In this document: in pieces, positions 26,164 through 34,551 of the stretch | How the letters are laid out: every line of letters begins with the position of its first letter | How positions within the stretch are numbered: position 1 is the first letter of the stretch | Assembly: GCF_002090155.1 (NCBI RefSeq) | Contig: NZ_BBRM01000006.1 | Span: 186,001 to 250,000, forward strand | DNA from: Demequina sp. NBRC 110056 | GTDB taxonomy: Bacteria > Actinomycetota > Actinomycetes > Actinomycetales > Demequinaceae | Length of the DNA stretch: 64,000 nt | Direction of reading: 5' to 3' | Made by a program: the position numbers and the translations under genes | Notes under the pieces: model-generated | Told to the model about the DNA's origin: nothing | Seen by the model: the letters and a program-made list of their open reading frames with translations, nothing else | Database searches by the model: none

Positions 26164-26207
26164 GCGAAGTAGTTTCCGAGAGTACTTCGTCTTGGGCGAA
26201 GTATCAA
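26164..26207 (-). promoter_or_regulatory. Efflux-gene promoter with three MarR-type octamers
   Basis: The octamer GCGAAGTA occurs at 26164-26171 and 26196-26203, with its inverse TACTTCGT at 26183-26190. On the minus strand TTGATA (26202-26207) and TACTCT (26179-26184) are 17 bases apart, so two octamers overlap the hexamers. This layout fits repression by the divergent MarR protein. Confidence 0.75.
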
Positions 26208-26267
26208 GCGCCGATGCGCGGGCTGGGTCCCAGCCCCGCCGCACCGGCGGCGACGGGAAGGGTCGGC

Positions 26268-26768
26268 GTGGATCGCGAGGAGCTCATCGGCCGCGTGGGC
26301 GAGCTGCAGGACGAGTTCGCGCGCTCCTCGATGCGTGCCCAATCCAAGGAGATGCTCGACCAGCACCTGACCCTGGCCCAGTTCCGGGCGTTGGTCCTGC
26401 TCCACGGGCAGGAGGGGCTGACCATGTCGGAGGTCGCCGACGTCCTCGCGATGCGCCCCAACATCGCCACCGGGGTGGTGCAGCGCCTCGAGGATCGCGG
26501 CTGGGTGGAGCGCACGCGCGACGCGGACGACGGCCGCGTGCGCCGCGTCGGCCTCACGGCCGACGGCATCGCCACGGTCGACGGCATCGTCACGGAGGCT
26601 CGAAGCGACTTCCTCGACCTCGCGAGCGCGCTCACCGACGAGCAGCTCGGCCAGATGGCGTCGATCCTCGAGACGCTCATCGTGGCGCGCGCGGCGCAGG
26701 GTCGTGGTGCGGCCGGCACTGGTGGCGCCGCGGGTGCTGAGCCCGCCGCAGACACCGATCCCGCGTAG
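26268..26768 (+). CDS. MarR family transcriptional regulator (efflux repressor)
   Basis: A 166-residue winged-helix protein. LTLAQFRALVLLHGQEGLTMSEVADVL and RPNIATGVVQRLEDRGWVERTRDADDGRVRRVGLT are the recognition helix and wing with the usual Asp-x-Arg in the beta turn. The C-terminal dimer helix leads to an Ala/Gly-rich tail. GTG at 26268 is chosen because GGGAAGGG lies before it. An ATG at 26214 in the same frame falls inside a GCCGATGCG motif and lacks a ribosome site. It is divergent from the DHA2 exporter and probably controls both genes through the octamers at 26164-26203. Confidence 0.88.
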   Translation: MDREELIGRVGELQDEFARSSMRAQSKEMLDQHLTLAQFRALVLLHGQEGLTMSEVADVLAMRPNIATGVVQRLEDRGWVERTRDADDGRVRRVGLTADGIATVDGIVTEARSDFLDLASALTDEQLGQMASILETLIVARAAQGRGAAGTGGAAGAEPAADTDPA

Positions 26769-26771
26769 GGG

Positions 26772-27278
26772 TCAGGGCGCGAGGTCGGCGTCGAGCGCGC
26801 TGCACTGCTCGGCGACCTCGCCGGGCAGCAGCGACGTCAGCAGCTCTGCGAGCGCCGCGTGGTGCGCCTCGGGCACCCGGTCGAGCAGGGTCGAGCGGAT
26901 GATGGCTGTGTAGGCGGCTCGTGAGTCCTCGACGACGGCGGCGCCCTTGTCTGTGAGGACGGCCCAGCTCGCGCGCCGGTCGTGGTCGCAGGACTCGCGG
27001 GTGACGAGCCCAGCGGACTCAAGCCGTGTGATCGAGTGGGACAGGCGCGACAGCGAGGCGTCCGAGGTGCGCGCGATCTGGGTCAGCTGCAGGCGGCGGT
27101 CCGCCTGGTGCGACAGCGCGTCGAGCACGGTGTACTGGAAGTGGTTGAGCCCCGTGGCGGCGCGCAGTCGCTCGTCGAGGACGCCGGGGAGGGTGCCGAG
27201 CACTGCGGAGAACCGTCGCCACAGCAGCTCCTCGGAGCTGGTGAGCTCCGGAGCGCTGGTGTCGGTGGTCGCGGTCAC
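26772..27278 (-). CDS. MarR family transcriptional regulator
   Basis: A 168-residue protein with GLNHFQYTVLDALSHQADRRLQLTQIA and DASLSRLSHSITRLESAGLVTRES plus a wing with HDRRASWAVLT. It is transcribed away from the DoxX gene. The GTG start at 27278 follows TAGAAT by six bases, so the message is probably leaderless. The stop lies three bases from the stop of the first MarR gene. The palindrome TTGGTTG-6-CAACCAA in the shared upstream region is a likely binding site for control of itself and doxX. The ligand is unknown; MarR/DoxX pairs often respond to electrophiles or oxidants. Confidence 0.88.
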   Translation of the reverse strand: MTATTDTSAPELTSSEELLWRRFSAVLGTLPGVLDERLRAATGLNHFQYTVLDALSHQADRRLQLTQIARTSDASLSRLSHSITRLESAGLVTRESCDHDRRASWAVLTDKGAAVVEDSRAAYTAIIRSTLLDRVPEAHHAALAELLTSLLPGEVAEQCSALDADLAP

Positions 27279-27295
27279 GGGCCGATTCTAACAAG

Positions 27296-27346
27296 TTGAC
27301 GCTTCAAGGGACAGTGGCCTAGCGTATTGGTTGAACAATCAACCAA
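27296..27346 (+). promoter_or_regulatory. doxX promoter and MarR operator
   Basis: TTGACG (27296-27301), 18 bases, then TAGCGT (27320-27325) form a rightward promoter. The palindrome TTGGTTGAACAATCAACCAA (27327-27346, seven-base arms, six-base spacer) directly follows the -10, where a bound repressor would block initiation. TTGACGCTTCAA at 27296-27307 is a second small inverted repeat. Confidence 0.75.
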
Positions 27347-27383
27347 GCGCTCGGGTTCGAGCGCGCCCCGAAGGAGACACCTC

Positions 27384-27746
27384 ATGACCATCGCCTACTG
27401 GATCGTCGCCGGCATCCTCGCCCTCGCGTTCCTCGCCGCCGGAGCCCAGAAGCTCCTCCAGCCGGAGTCCAAGCTGCGCGAGTCGGGCGTCCTGCCCGAG
27501 CGCCGCGCGCTGGGCGCCGAGCGCGGCATCGGAGCGGTCGAGGTGCTGGGCGCGCTGGGCCTCATCCTGCCGCCGCTGACGGGCGTCGCGGTCGTCCTCG
27601 CGCCCATCGCCGCCGTCGGCCTCGCGATCACGATGCTCGTCGCCGTCGTCAACCACCGCCAGCACAACGAGCCGTTCGTGCCCGCGCTGGGCCTGGGCGT
27701 CGTCGCGGCCATCGTGGCGGTGCTCGGCTTCCTCGCCTGGGTCTGA
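27384..27746 (+). CDS. DoxX family membrane protein
   Basis: A 120-residue protein with four predicted transmembrane helices. AGAQKLLQPESKLRESGVLPERRALG after helix 1, and the Asn-His near NHRQHNEPFVPALGLG before the last helix, are typical of DoxX/DoxX-like proteins. These are associated with redox stress and quinone or thiol metabolism, with unclear biochemistry. AAGGAG lies eight bases before the ATG at 27384. It is divergent from MarR at 26772-27278. Confidence 0.85.
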   Translation: MTIAYWIVAGILALAFLAAGAQKLLQPESKLRESGVLPERRALGAERGIGAVEVLGALGLILPPLTGVAVVLAPIAAVGLAITMLVAVVNHRQHNEPFVPALGLGVVAAIVAVLGFLAWV

Positions 27747-27775
27747 CCCCGACCTGCCACCACGGGCCACGCTGC

Positions 27776-27802
27776 GGCGGTCGCGTCTGAAGCGCGGCCG
27801 CC
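27776..27802. terminator. Stem-loop between convergent doxX and elyC-like genes
   Basis: GGCGGTCGCG and CGCGGCCGCC form a 10-bp stem with one G-T pair around a seven-base loop, 30 bases after the doxX stop and 18 bases beyond the stop of the leftward gene. Confidence 0.6.
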
Positions 27803-27819
27803 GCGGCGGCGTCCGTCCG

Positions 27820-28407
27820 TCAGGCGCCGATGCGGTCGCGGCCGATCTCGACCGCCGCCTTCCACGTCGCGGGCAGCTCCCGGACGTAGCCGGTGAACGT
27901 GTGGGTGCGCAGCAGCACCGGCGGGTGCGCGCCCTGGACGTCGAGCCCCACGGAGCGGCACAGCCACATCGCGCGCGGCAGGTGGAACTCCTGCGAGCAC
28001 ACGATGACGCTCGTCAGCCCCAGCCCGTCGCGGGCGTTCTGCGCCGACGCCCGCGTGTCGTGGCCGAACGGGTCGCGCGTGAGGGCGGCGGCCGGAACGC
28101 CGAGCTCGAGCGCGGTGCGCTCCATCGCCTCGGTCTCGTCGAGCCCCTCGCGGTTGTTCCCGGCGCCCGTGAGCACGAGGCGCGAGACCAGGCCGCGCTC
28201 GTAGAGCGCGGCACCCGCCTCGACGCGCTGCCTGAGGAAGAGGCTGGGCCGCCCGTCCTCCCACACCCGCGCACCCAGGACGAGTGCCGCATCGGCCGTG
28301 CGGAAGTCGCCGGTGAGGGCCGATGCGCGCTCGCCTCGCGTGCTCAGGCGCGCGTATGCCTGGGGCGCCGCGGCCGCCGCGGCGAGCAGGCGCAGCGCTC
28401 GGCTCAT
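27820..28407 (-). CDS. DUF218 family (ElyC/SanA/YdcF-like) protein
   Basis: A 195-residue protein. After a short hydrophobic N-terminus (ALRLLAAAAAAPQ) it shows the DUF218 pattern: ALVLGARVWEDGRPSLFLRQRVEAG, LVLTGAGNNREGLDETEAM, FGHDTRASAQNARDG and IVCSQEFHLPRAMWLCR. Family members affect envelope integrity or peptidoglycan precursor use. The ATG at 28407 overlaps the stop of the carboxylase epsilon gene by four bases, so it is the last gene of the accD-accE operon. The longer frame to 28494 lies inside the epsilon gene. A GCGCATCGGCGCC string forms its last codons. Confidence 0.85.
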   Translation of the reverse strand: MSRALRLLAAAAAAPQAYARLSTRGERASALTGDFRTADAALVLGARVWEDGRPSLFLRQRVEAGAALYERGLVSRLVLTGAGNNREGLDETEAMERTALELGVPAAALTRDPFGHDTRASAQNARDGLGLTSVIVCSQEFHLPRAMWLCRSVGLDVQGAHPPVLLRTHTFTGYVRELPATWKAAVEIGRDRIGA

Positions 28408-28646
28408 CCGAGCGAGTGACGCCAGGCCGAGGCGCCGCGGGCGAGCGGCAGGGCGTCGTGGCGGCCGCGTAGGGTGCGCGAGCGGTCCATCCATGCCGAG
28501 GTCGGCGCCCCCGGCGGGTCGTCGTCCTGCCCGCTCGACGCGACGGCGACGACGCCCGCCACGAGGGCGGCCAGCTCGGCCTCGTCGGGCGCTCCGCGCA
28601 CGATGCGCAGTCCCGTCGCGGCGGCGAGGGCGTCCTCGGTGCTCAC
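28404..28646 (-). CDS. Acyl-CoA carboxylase epsilon subunit
   Basis: An 80-residue protein of the actinobacterial epsilon-subunit type: [24 protein letters not shown] near the start, then [11 protein letters not shown], close to the usual AWxxRARALR ending. Epsilon subunits stabilise the alpha-beta carboxylase complex. The GTG at 28646 overlaps the beta-subunit stop (GTGA), and its own stop overlaps the next ATG. The link to the beta subunit is the main support, since the sequence itself is short and variable. Confidence 0.88.
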   Translation of the reverse strand: MSTEDALAAATGLRIVRGAPDEAELAALVAGVVAVASSGQDDDPPGAPTSAWMDRSRTLRGRHDALPLARGASAWRHSLG

Positions 28647-30232
28647 AGCGGGATGTTCCCGTGCTTCTTGGGCGGCAGCGACGCGCGCTTGGTCCGCAGC
28701 GCTCGAAGCGACCGGACGATGTGCGCGCGAGTCTGGGAGGGCTCGATGACAGCGTCCACGTAGCCGCGGTCCGCCGCGTCGTAGGGATTGACGATCTGCT
28801 CCTCGTACTCCGCGGTGAGGCGAGCGCGCTCGGCCTCGACGTCGCCGCCGTCCTCGGCCACCTTCGCGAGGGCGCGACGCTGGAGGATGTTGACCGCTCC
28901 GCCCGCGCCCATCACGGCGATCTGCGCCGTCGGCCACGCGAGGTTGACGTCGGCGCCCAGCTGCTTGGACGCCATGACGATGTACGCGCCGCCGTACGCC
29001 TTGCGGGTGATGACGGTGACGAGCGGCACGGTCGCCTCGGCGTACGCGTAGATGAGCTTCGCGCCGCGGCGGATGATGCCCTGGTGCTCCTGGTCGACCC
29101 CCGGGAGGAAGCCCGGCACGTCGACGAACGTCAGCACCGGGATGTTGAAGGCGTCGCAGGTGCGCACGAAGCGCGCCGCCTTCTCCGACGCGTTGATGTC
29201 GAGCGTGCCGGCCATCGACTGCGGCTGGTTCGCGACGATGCCCACGGACTGACCCTCGACGTGGCCGAAGCCCACGAGGACGTTGGGGGCGAACAGCGGC
29301 TGGATCTCGAACAGCTCGCCGTCGTCGAGGACCGTCTCCACCACGGCCTTCATGTCGTACGGCTGGTTGTCCGAGTCGGGCACGATCGTGTCGAGGGCGA
29401 GGTCGTCCTCGGTGGGCTCGAGATCAGCCTCGTGCTCCCACGCGGGCGGGTCGGACAGGTTGTTCTGCGGCAGGTACTGCAGCAGGTGCTGGACGTACTC
29501 GATCGCGTCGTCCTCGTCGGAGGCGAGGTAGTGCGCGACGCCCGACTTGGCGTTGTGCGCCTGGCCGCCGCCCAGCTCCTCGAACGTGACGTTCTCGCCC
29601 GTGACCGACTTGATGACGTCGGGGCCGGTGATGAACATCTGCGACGTGCCGTCGGCCATGACGATGAAGTCGGTGAGCGCGGGGGAGTACACCGCGCCGC
29701 CGGCGCTTGGGCCGAGGATGAGCGAGATCTGCGGGATGACGCCCGAGGCCGCGACGTTGCGCCGGAACATCTCCGCGAACTGGGTGAGCGCCGCGACGCC
29801 CTCCTGGATGCGTGCGCCGCCGCCGTCGGAGATGCCGATGAGCGGCACCCCGGTGCGCAACGCGAAGTCCTGGACCTTCGTGATCTTCTGGCCGTGAACC
29901 TCGCCCAGCGATCCGCCGAACACGGTGAAGTCCTGCGAGAACACCGCGACCTGACGGCCGTCGATGGTGCCGTAGCCGGTGATGACGCCGTCGCCGTAGG
30001 GACGGTTGCCGTCGAGGCCGAAGTTGCGGCTGCGGTGACGGCTCAGGGCGTCGAGCTCGACGAACGAGCCCTCGTCGAGCAGCTGCTCGACGCGCTCGCG
30101 GGCGGACTTCTTGCCGCGCGCGTGCTGCTTGTCCTGGGCGACGGCCTCGCGCTGGGCGACTGCCTCGTCGAGCTTGCCGCGCAGCTGCTCGAGCGCGCCG
30201 GCGGTGGACTTCTTCGGCGTGATGTCGGACAC
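28643..30232 (-). CDS. Acyl-CoA carboxylase beta subunit (carboxyltransferase)
   Basis: A 529-residue carboxyltransferase of the AccD/PccB type. It transfers the carboxyl group from biotin to acetyl- or propionyl-CoA. Signatures include [38 protein letters not shown], the two glycine-rich oxyanion loops [10 protein letters not shown] and [31 protein letters not shown], and [26 protein letters not shown] lies four bases before the GTG at 30232. It is divergent from birA with only 33 bases between, and their -10 boxes overlap. The partner alpha subunit is 22 kb away at 4788-6575. Confidence 0.95.
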   Translation of the reverse strand: MSDITPKKSTAGALEQLRGKLDEAVAQREAVAQDKQHARGKKSARERVEQLLDEGSFVELDALSRHRSRNFGLDGNRPYGDGVITGYGTIDGRQVAVFSQDFTVFGGSLGEVHGQKITKVQDFALRTGVPLIGISDGGGARIQEGVAALTQFAEMFRRNVAASGVIPQISLILGPSAGGAVYSPALTDFIVMADGTSQMFITGPDVIKSVTGENVTFEELGGGQAHNAKSGVAHYLASDEDDAIEYVQHLLQYLPQNNLSDPPAWEHEADLEPTEDDLALDTIVPDSDNQPYDMKAVVETVLDDGELFEIQPLFAPNVLVGFGHVEGQSVGIVANQPQSMAGTLDINASEKAARFVRTCDAFNIPVLTFVDVPGFLPGVDQEHQGIIRRGAKLIYAYAEATVPLVTVITRKAYGGAYIVMASKQLGADVNLAWPTAQIAVMGAGGAVNILQRRALAKVAEDGGDVEAERARLTAEYEEQIVNPYDAADRGYVDAVIEPSQTRAHIVRSLRALRTKRASLPPKKHGNIPL

Positions 30233-30253
30233 GTTCCTCCCTTGTCTGCCCGA

Positions 30254-30260
30254 TAGCCTA
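30254..30260. promoter_or_regulatory. Back-to-back -10 boxes of birA and accD
   Basis: TAGCCTA contains TAGCCT on the plus strand, six bases before the birA GTG (predicted leaderless), and TAGGCT on the minus strand, 22 bases before the accD start with a ribosome site between. Binding of polymerase on one strand would exclude the other, so the two genes probably compete. Confidence 0.55.
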
Positions 30261-30265
30261 GCCGC

Positions 30266-31123
30266 GTGGATCACCCGTCGCCCGCAGCCGTCGCCCGCTC
30301 GCGCGAGCCGCTGCGCGCGCTCGACGTGGAGCCCATCGTGGGCCCGTCCCGCCAGCTCTCGCGGCTCGACGTGGTCGCCGCGTCGCCCAGCACCAACACC
30401 GCGCTGCTGCGTGCCGTGGAGGCCGCGCCCGACGAGTGGCCGGCGTTCTCCGGCATCGTGGCGGACCACCAGACGGCGGGCCGCGGGCGCGCGGGCCGGT
30501 CGTGGGCCACGCCGCAGGGTGCGGCCCTGACGGTGTCGATCCTGCTGCGTCCCGAGGGCATCGGTGCCGCCGGGTTCGGGTGGGCTCCGCTCGTCGCTGG
30601 CCTGGCGACGGTGCGCGCGCTGCGCGACGCCGGCGTGGGCGCGTTCCTCAAGTGGCCCAACGACGTGGTGGTCGAGGCGGGCGCGAAGGAGATCCCGGGC
30701 TGGGGCCGCTGGCGCAAGTCCGTGGGCATCCTCTGCGAGGGGGTTCCGGGTCAGAGCGCGATCGTCGTCGGCATCGGCATCAACGTGTCGCAGGCCACGA
30801 CCGAGCTGCCTGTCCCGCACGCCGCGTCTCTCGCGACGCTGGGCGCGACGGACCTCGACCGGGTGCGGCTGCTGCGCTCGCTCGCCGCGCACCTGCGCGA
30901 CGGCGTGGCCGCGTGGGAGGGCGAGTCGGACGACTACAGCGTGCGGCCCGAGGTGGAGAAGGTGTGCGCGACCATCGGCTGGGACGTGACCGTCGACGTG
31001 CCGGGCGGGACCCCCGTCAGCGGCCGCGCGGTCGGGCTGAGCTCGACGGGCGGCCTGCTCGTCGAGGCGGACGGCGCGGTCACCGAGGTCCTCGCGGGCG
31101 ACGTGCGGGTGCGCCGGGCGTAG
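30266..31123 (+). CDS. birA: Biotin-[acetyl-CoA-carboxylase] ligase
   Basis: A 285-residue monofunctional biotin ligase without an N-terminal DNA-binding domain. It joins biotin to the carrier lysine of carboxylases through biotinyl-AMP. Motifs are [24 protein letters not shown] (the adenylate-binding GRGRxGR loop), LKWPNDVVV with the catalytic Lys, and [10 protein letters not shown]. The C-terminal SH3-like domain includes [22 protein letters not shown]. The GTG at 30266 has TAGCCT six bases upstream and no Shine-Dalgarno sequence. Being adjacent and divergent to the carboxylase beta gene fits its role. Confidence 0.95.
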   Translation: MDHPSPAAVARSREPLRALDVEPIVGPSRQLSRLDVVAASPSTNTALLRAVEAAPDEWPAFSGIVADHQTAGRGRAGRSWATPQGAALTVSILLRPEGIGAAGFGWAPLVAGLATVRALRDAGVGAFLKWPNDVVVEAGAKEIPGWGRWRKSVGILCEGVPGQSAIVVGIGINVSQATTELPVPHAASLATLGATDLDRVRLLRSLAAHLRDGVAAWEGESDDYSVRPEVEKVCATIGWDVTVDVPGGTPVSGRAVGLSSTGGLLVEADGAVTEVLAGDVRVRRA

Positions 31124-31131
31124 CGCTGCCC

Positions 31132-32304
31132 TCACGCGAGGCTCGGCGCGATCACCTCGCTCAGCACCGCGCGTGCCTCCACTCCCTGGTCGGGCTGGTC
31201 GTAGGCGCCGGTGAGCACCGCGGCGACGATCCCGCTGTCGGGCAGCGCCATCACGTACTGGCCGCCGTTGCCGATGCCGCCGCGCCACCCCGGACCCGCG
31301 CCCCCCGGCGCGAACGATCCGCCCAGGTAGACGTGGAAGCCGTAGGCCGCATCGGCGCTCCAGGTCCGCTCCGCGGCGACCGTCGTCGCCCGCTCGAGCC
31401 AGGCGCGGGGCACGACCTGCCTGCCCCTCCACGCGCCGTCGAGCAGCAGCGCCCCCACCCGGGCGAGGCCGGTGGCGGACAGGCGTAGGCCAGACGCGGG
31501 CGACGCGTGCCCGTTGCCTCCCGCCATCCACTGCCAGGTGTCGATCCCGAGCGGCCCGAGCAGCCTCGCCGCAGCGAACCGCGGCAGGCTCGCGCCCGTG
31601 CCGGTCTCGAGGAGGGTGCCGAGAATCGCCGTCGCGCCGCCGGAGTAGCGCCAGCGCGTGCCCGCAGGCTCCGTCCGGGGCTGGCTGAGGATGTACGCGT
31701 CGCGGTCGCGGGCGAGCTCCATCGCGATCTCGCCGTTGCGCGCGTCCGCGTACGGCAGCTCCTCGCGCCACGCGGTGCCCATGGTCTTGCTCAGCACGTG
31801 CGCGACGGTGAGGTCCGCGCTTCCCGCGGCCTCCATGGAGCGCCGATGCGCGGGCAGGTGGTCGACGAGCCTCGCCTCGGGCGGCGGTACGAGCCCTTCC
31901 TCGTGGGCGATGCCGTAGAGCAGCCCCGTCACGGTCTTGGTGACCGAGCGCAGGTCGTGCAGGGTCGCCGGGCCGTGCTCGACGACGCCGAGCCGCTCGC
32001 CCCAGCGCGCATCGGCCCCGGAGCGGAAGTGCTCGGCGACGGTCGCGCCGTCCCGGGTGATGACGACCGCGTGGGCCCGGTCGAGGGCGCCGCTCGCGGC
32101 GAGGTGATCGAGGCGCGAGGCGATCGCGGAACCGGGCACGCCGACTCGCGCGGACGTCGCTGAGCTCGGGACTGGCTCGGAGGCGCGGACGCGTCTCGCG
32201 CGGTCGGGGCTCGCCGGGGTGAACACCCGTGGGCGCAGGAAGGTGCGCCACGCCCGGGGCATGCTCGACAGCGGGATCCTCGCCACGGCGCCACTGTGCC
32301 ACAC
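31132..32304 (-). CDS. Serine hydrolase, class C beta-lactamase/penicillin-binding fold
   Basis: A 390-residue protein of the beta-lactamase-like serine hydrolase family. The catalytic S-x-x-K is Ser120-Val-Thr-Lys123 in [10 protein letters not shown]. The second motif is YSGG (where class C enzymes have YxN) and the end contains [22 protein letters not shown] in place of KTG. Such sequences are usually esterases or peptidases rather than resistance enzymes. No signal peptide is evident; the N-terminus is Arg/Pro-rich. The GTG at 32304 has AGAGG nearby; GTG at 32286 and ATG at 32262 are alternatives. It is convergent with birA and divergent from the esterase. Confidence 0.82.
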   Translation of the reverse strand: MWHSGAVARIPLSSMPRAWRTFLRPRVFTPASPDRARRVRASEPVPSSATSARVGVPGSAIASRLDHLAASGALDRAHAVVITRDGATVAEHFRSGADARWGERLGVVEHGPATLHDLRSVTKTVTGLLYGIAHEEGLVPPPEARLVDHLPAHRRSMEAAGSADLTVAHVLSKTMGTAWREELPYADARNGEIAMELARDRDAYILSQPRTEPAGTRWRYSGGATAILGTLLETGTGASLPRFAAARLLGPLGIDTWQWMAGGNGHASPASGLRLSATGLARVGALLLDGAWRGRQVVPRAWLERATTVAAERTWSADAAYGFHVYLGGSFAPGGAGPGWRGGIGNGGQYVMALPDSGIVAAVLTGAYDQPDQGVEARAVLSEVIAPSLA

Positions 32305-32342
32305 GGCCTCTAGCAGGCACGACCGGCGCGGCTTGGTCCAAA

Positions 32343-32360
32343 TTCCACCACGTGGTAGAA
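32343..32360. promoter_or_regulatory. 18-bp palindrome upstream of the esterase gene
   Basis: TTCCACCACGTGGTAGAA is symmetric except for one base pair. It lies in the 122-bp gap between the divergent serine hydrolase and esterase genes, 67 bases before the esterase ATG. It looks like a repressor site (TetR- or LacI-like); the regulator is not encoded next to it. Confidence 0.55.
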
Positions 32361-32426
32361 AAGTCGTCCTGAGCGGCCTGTGCGCGCCGTCTCGCGATCT
32401 CGAGCCGTGCCATGCAAAGGAGCATC

Positions 32427-33461
32427 ATGACCGCCGACGCCACGACCGCCACCCCCGAGGCCGCGCCGCGGCCCCGACGCCGGCTCCGCCGCGCGCTGAT
32501 CTGGACGGCATCGATCCTCGGCGGGCTCGTGCTGGTGCTCGCGGGCCTGTTCCTCTACTTCGTCTGGGTGCCCGCTCCCGAGGAGCCCGACCTCGACGCT
32601 GACGTGGTGCACGCCTCGCTCACCGTCGACGGGCTCGAGCGGACCTACACCGCCGTGGTGCCCGAGGGCGTGGAGCCCGGGGCGCCGCTGTGGGTGGCGC
32701 TGCACGGCTCCAACATGGACGGCGACGGCATGCGCGGCGCGACCGGCTTCCAGCTGGACGAGCTCGCGGTCGAGCACGGCTTTGTCGTGCTCTACCCGGA
32801 CGGCTACGAGAAGTCCTGGCACGGCTGCCGCACCGAGACGCCGTACCCGGCGCGCATCGACGGCATCGACGACGTCGCGTTCCTCGAGGCGCTCATCGGC
32901 GAGGCCGCGTCCGAGTACGGGTCGGACCCCGCTCGCGTCTACGGCGTGGGCTACTCGAACGGCTCGCACATGCTGTTCCGCATGGCCGCCGAGTCTCCCG
33001 GCACCTTCGCCGGGATCCAGGCCAATGCCGCGAACTACCCGGCTGCCGACAACTACGGCTGCGAGCCGCTCACCGAGCCCGTGCCGACCATCCTCGTCGA
33101 GGGCACGTCCGACCCGATCAACCCCTACGAGGGCGGTCAGGCCGGGGCCTTCGGTCAGAACCTCGGCGAGGTGCTGTCCGCGCAGGACTCCGCGCTCGCG
33201 ATCGCCGCGGTCAACGGCGTCGAGGACGAGGCGACCGAGGAGGTCGTCGGCGGCACCGCCGGCGAGGCGGACGCCGTCACCGCGACCGTCTACGGCGCCG
33301 CGTCCGATGCTCCCGTCGCTCTGTTCACGGTCGAGGGTGGCGGCCACACGGTGCCGAACCCGGTGACGCAGACGCCGCGCATCATGGGCGGGGGCACCGA
33401 GCACCTCAACGCGCCCGTGGTCGCGTGGGAGCTGTTCTCGGCGCTCGAGGGCGGCGAGTAG
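32427..33461 (+). CDS. Poly(3-hydroxybutyrate) depolymerase/feruloyl-esterase-like (LpqC) hydrolase
   Basis: A 344-residue alpha/beta hydrolase. A basic N-terminus ([13 protein letters not shown]) precedes one hydrophobic helix (about residues 28-50), so it is membrane-anchored or exported. The LpqC/depolymerase pattern follows: [51 protein letters not shown], nucleophile Ser177 in [26 protein letters not shown] (Asp) and [11 protein letters not shown] (His). The real substrate could be aryl esters of plant cell walls rather than polyhydroxybutyrate. AAAGGAG stands five bases before the ATG at 32427; the GTG/ATG start at 32412 overlaps that site. Confidence 0.87.
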   Translation: MTADATTATPEAAPRPRRRLRRALIWTASILGGLVLVLAGLFLYFVWVPAPEEPDLDADVVHASLTVDGLERTYTAVVPEGVEPGAPLWVALHGSNMDGDGMRGATGFQLDELAVEHGFVVLYPDGYEKSWHGCRTETPYPARIDGIDDVAFLEALIGEAASEYGSDPARVYGVGYSNGSHMLFRMAAESPGTFAGIQANAANYPAADNYGCEPLTEPVPTILVEGTSDPINPYEGGQAGAFGQNLGEVLSAQDSALAIAAVNGVEDEATEEVVGGTAGEADAVTATVYGAASDAPVALFTVEGGGHTVPNPVTQTPRIMGGGTEHLNAPVVAWELFSALEGGE

Positions 33462-33465
33462 CGGC

Positions 33466-34158
33466 TCAGCCCTCGACGGGCTCGACGTTCTCCGGCCCGT
33501 TGTTCCTGGGGCTACCCACGGCCTTGCGCACCGGATGCCACTCGAGGTCGGGGGCGGGCATCGCGATGACGTCGAGCAGCGTGCCCTGATCCGCGTCCCT
33601 GTCGAGCCACGCATCGAGCGCGTCCGCGCCCATCATGACCGGTTGCCGGTCGTGGATGTCGCGCATGTCGCCGCGGGCGGCGGTGGTGACGATGGTGGTG
33701 GTGACGAGCCACGCGGCGTCCTCGCCGGCGGCCTTGTCCTTCCAGAACTCGTACAGCCCCGCGAACGCGAGGGGCGCGTCGTCCTCCGGGTGGATCCAGA
33801 ACGGCTGCTTGCCGTCCGCGCCCGTCTGCCACTCGAAGTAGCCGGAGGCGGGGACCGCGCATCGGCGCTTCGCGAAGGCCGTCCGGAAGGACGGCTTCTC
33901 CGCGAGGGTCTCCGAACGTGCGTTGATCATGCGCGCTCCGATGCCGGGGTCCTTCGCCCAGGACGGCACCAGTCCCCAGCGCGCCGCCTCGAGCCGGCGG
34001 CCCGGGTCATCCTCCTTGGGCGGGATCACGATCGCGACCTGCTGGGTGGGAGAGACGTTCCAGTTGGGAGCCAGGCGCGCGTCGTCGGCCACCGTCGCGA
34101 TGGCGAAGTGGTCGATGAGGTCCTGCTCGGCGAGGAAGTTCGCGTACCGGCCGCACAT
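33466..34158 (-). CDS. SOS response-associated peptidase (SRAP, YedK/HMCES-like)
   Basis: A 230-residue SRAP protein that crosslinks to abasic sites in single-stranded DNA through its N-terminal cysteine. The protein must start MCGRYANF so that Cys2 is exposed after methionine removal; this fixes the start at 34158 although the frame stays open to 34224. Other active residues are Asn in PNWNVSPTQ, Arg/Asn in MINARSETL, Glu in ASGYFEWQ and His in IHDRQPVMM. No SOS box was recognised upstream. It lies beside the first direct repeat of the SWIM/hydrolase segment. Confidence 0.95.
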   Translation of the reverse strand: MCGRYANFLAEQDLIDHFAIATVADDARLAPNWNVSPTQQVAIVIPPKEDDPGRRLEAARWGLVPSWAKDPGIGARMINARSETLAEKPSFRTAFAKRRCAVPASGYFEWQTGADGKQPFWIHPEDDAPLAFAGLYEFWKDKAAGEDAAWLVTTTIVTTAARGDMRDIHDRQPVMMGADALDAWLDRDADQGTLLDVIAMPAPDLEWHPVRKAVGSPRNNGPENVEPVEG

Positions 34159-34185
34159 ACGAGCCATGGTGCCACGGCCCTCGAG

Positions 34186-34233
34186 CGGCAGCGAGGTGAC
34201 GGGCGCACCCGGCCGCGCGCGCATCGGCCCTGC
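34186..34233. repeat. Direct repeat, left copy, next to SWIM/hydrolase segment
   Basis: A stretch of about 47 bases beginning CGGCAGCGAGGTGACGGGCG and ending ATCGGCCCTGCTC. It matches the copy at 35322-35372 at roughly nine of ten bases with one 2-bp gap. It overlaps the 5' end region of the SRAP gene and includes a GCGCATCGGC motif. Confidence 0.8.
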
Positions 34234-34251
34234 TCACGGCCGGAGAGCGTA

Positions 34252-34551
34252 CTAGCGGAGACTCTCGGGGTGCTGCGCAGCGACGACGGCGGCGACGACG
34301 TGCTTGCACCAGGAGGTCTCGGTGCTGGTACAGGTGCAGGACCAGCTGGGAGCCGTGGCGTCGAGAAGGAAACGCACGGTACGGCCGCCAGATTCAGGCG
34401 TGGCGCCGACCGTCACGATGATCGTCCCGCGCTCGGTGCGATACTCGATGGCTGCTGCGCGCGCGATGCGCTCGCCCGCCTTGCGATCCGAGCGTCGTGC
34501 GTCGTCGAGACGGCTCTCGAGTGCGGCGATCCTCCGCAGGTCGTCACTCAC
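34252..34551 (-). CDS. Small SWIM zinc-finger protein
   Basis: A 99-residue protein. Residues about 66-82 form a SWIM zinc finger, Cys-x-Cys-x7-Cys-x-His (SCTCTSTETSWCKHVVAA). The first half is charged (RRIAALESRLDDARRSDRKAGERI) and may be a coiled coil. SWIM modules bind DNA or proteins; this one stands alone without helicase or transposase domains. GTG at 34551 overlaps the upstream hydrolase stop by eight bases, so the two genes are coupled. The larger frame to 34650 would lie within the hydrolase gene. Confidence 0.75.
   Translation of the reverse strand: MSDDLRRIAALESRLDDARRSDRKAGERIARAAAIEYRTERGTIIVTVGATPESGGRTVRFLLDATAPSWSCTCTSTETSWCKHVVAAVVAAQHPESLR

Noticed and set aside
26214-26268. 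ATG at 26214 as the MarR start
   Set aside because: It lies within a dispersed GCCGATGCG word and has no ribosome site; the GTG at 26268 does.
28404-28937. 177-codon frame covering the carboxylase epsilon gene and part of the beta gene
   Set aside because: Only the last 80 codons from GTG 28646 match an epsilon subunit; the rest overlaps the beta gene out of frame.
34158-34224. Longer SRAP start at 34224
   Set aside because: The family needs Met-Cys at the N-terminus so that Cys2 becomes terminal; an extension would block activity.
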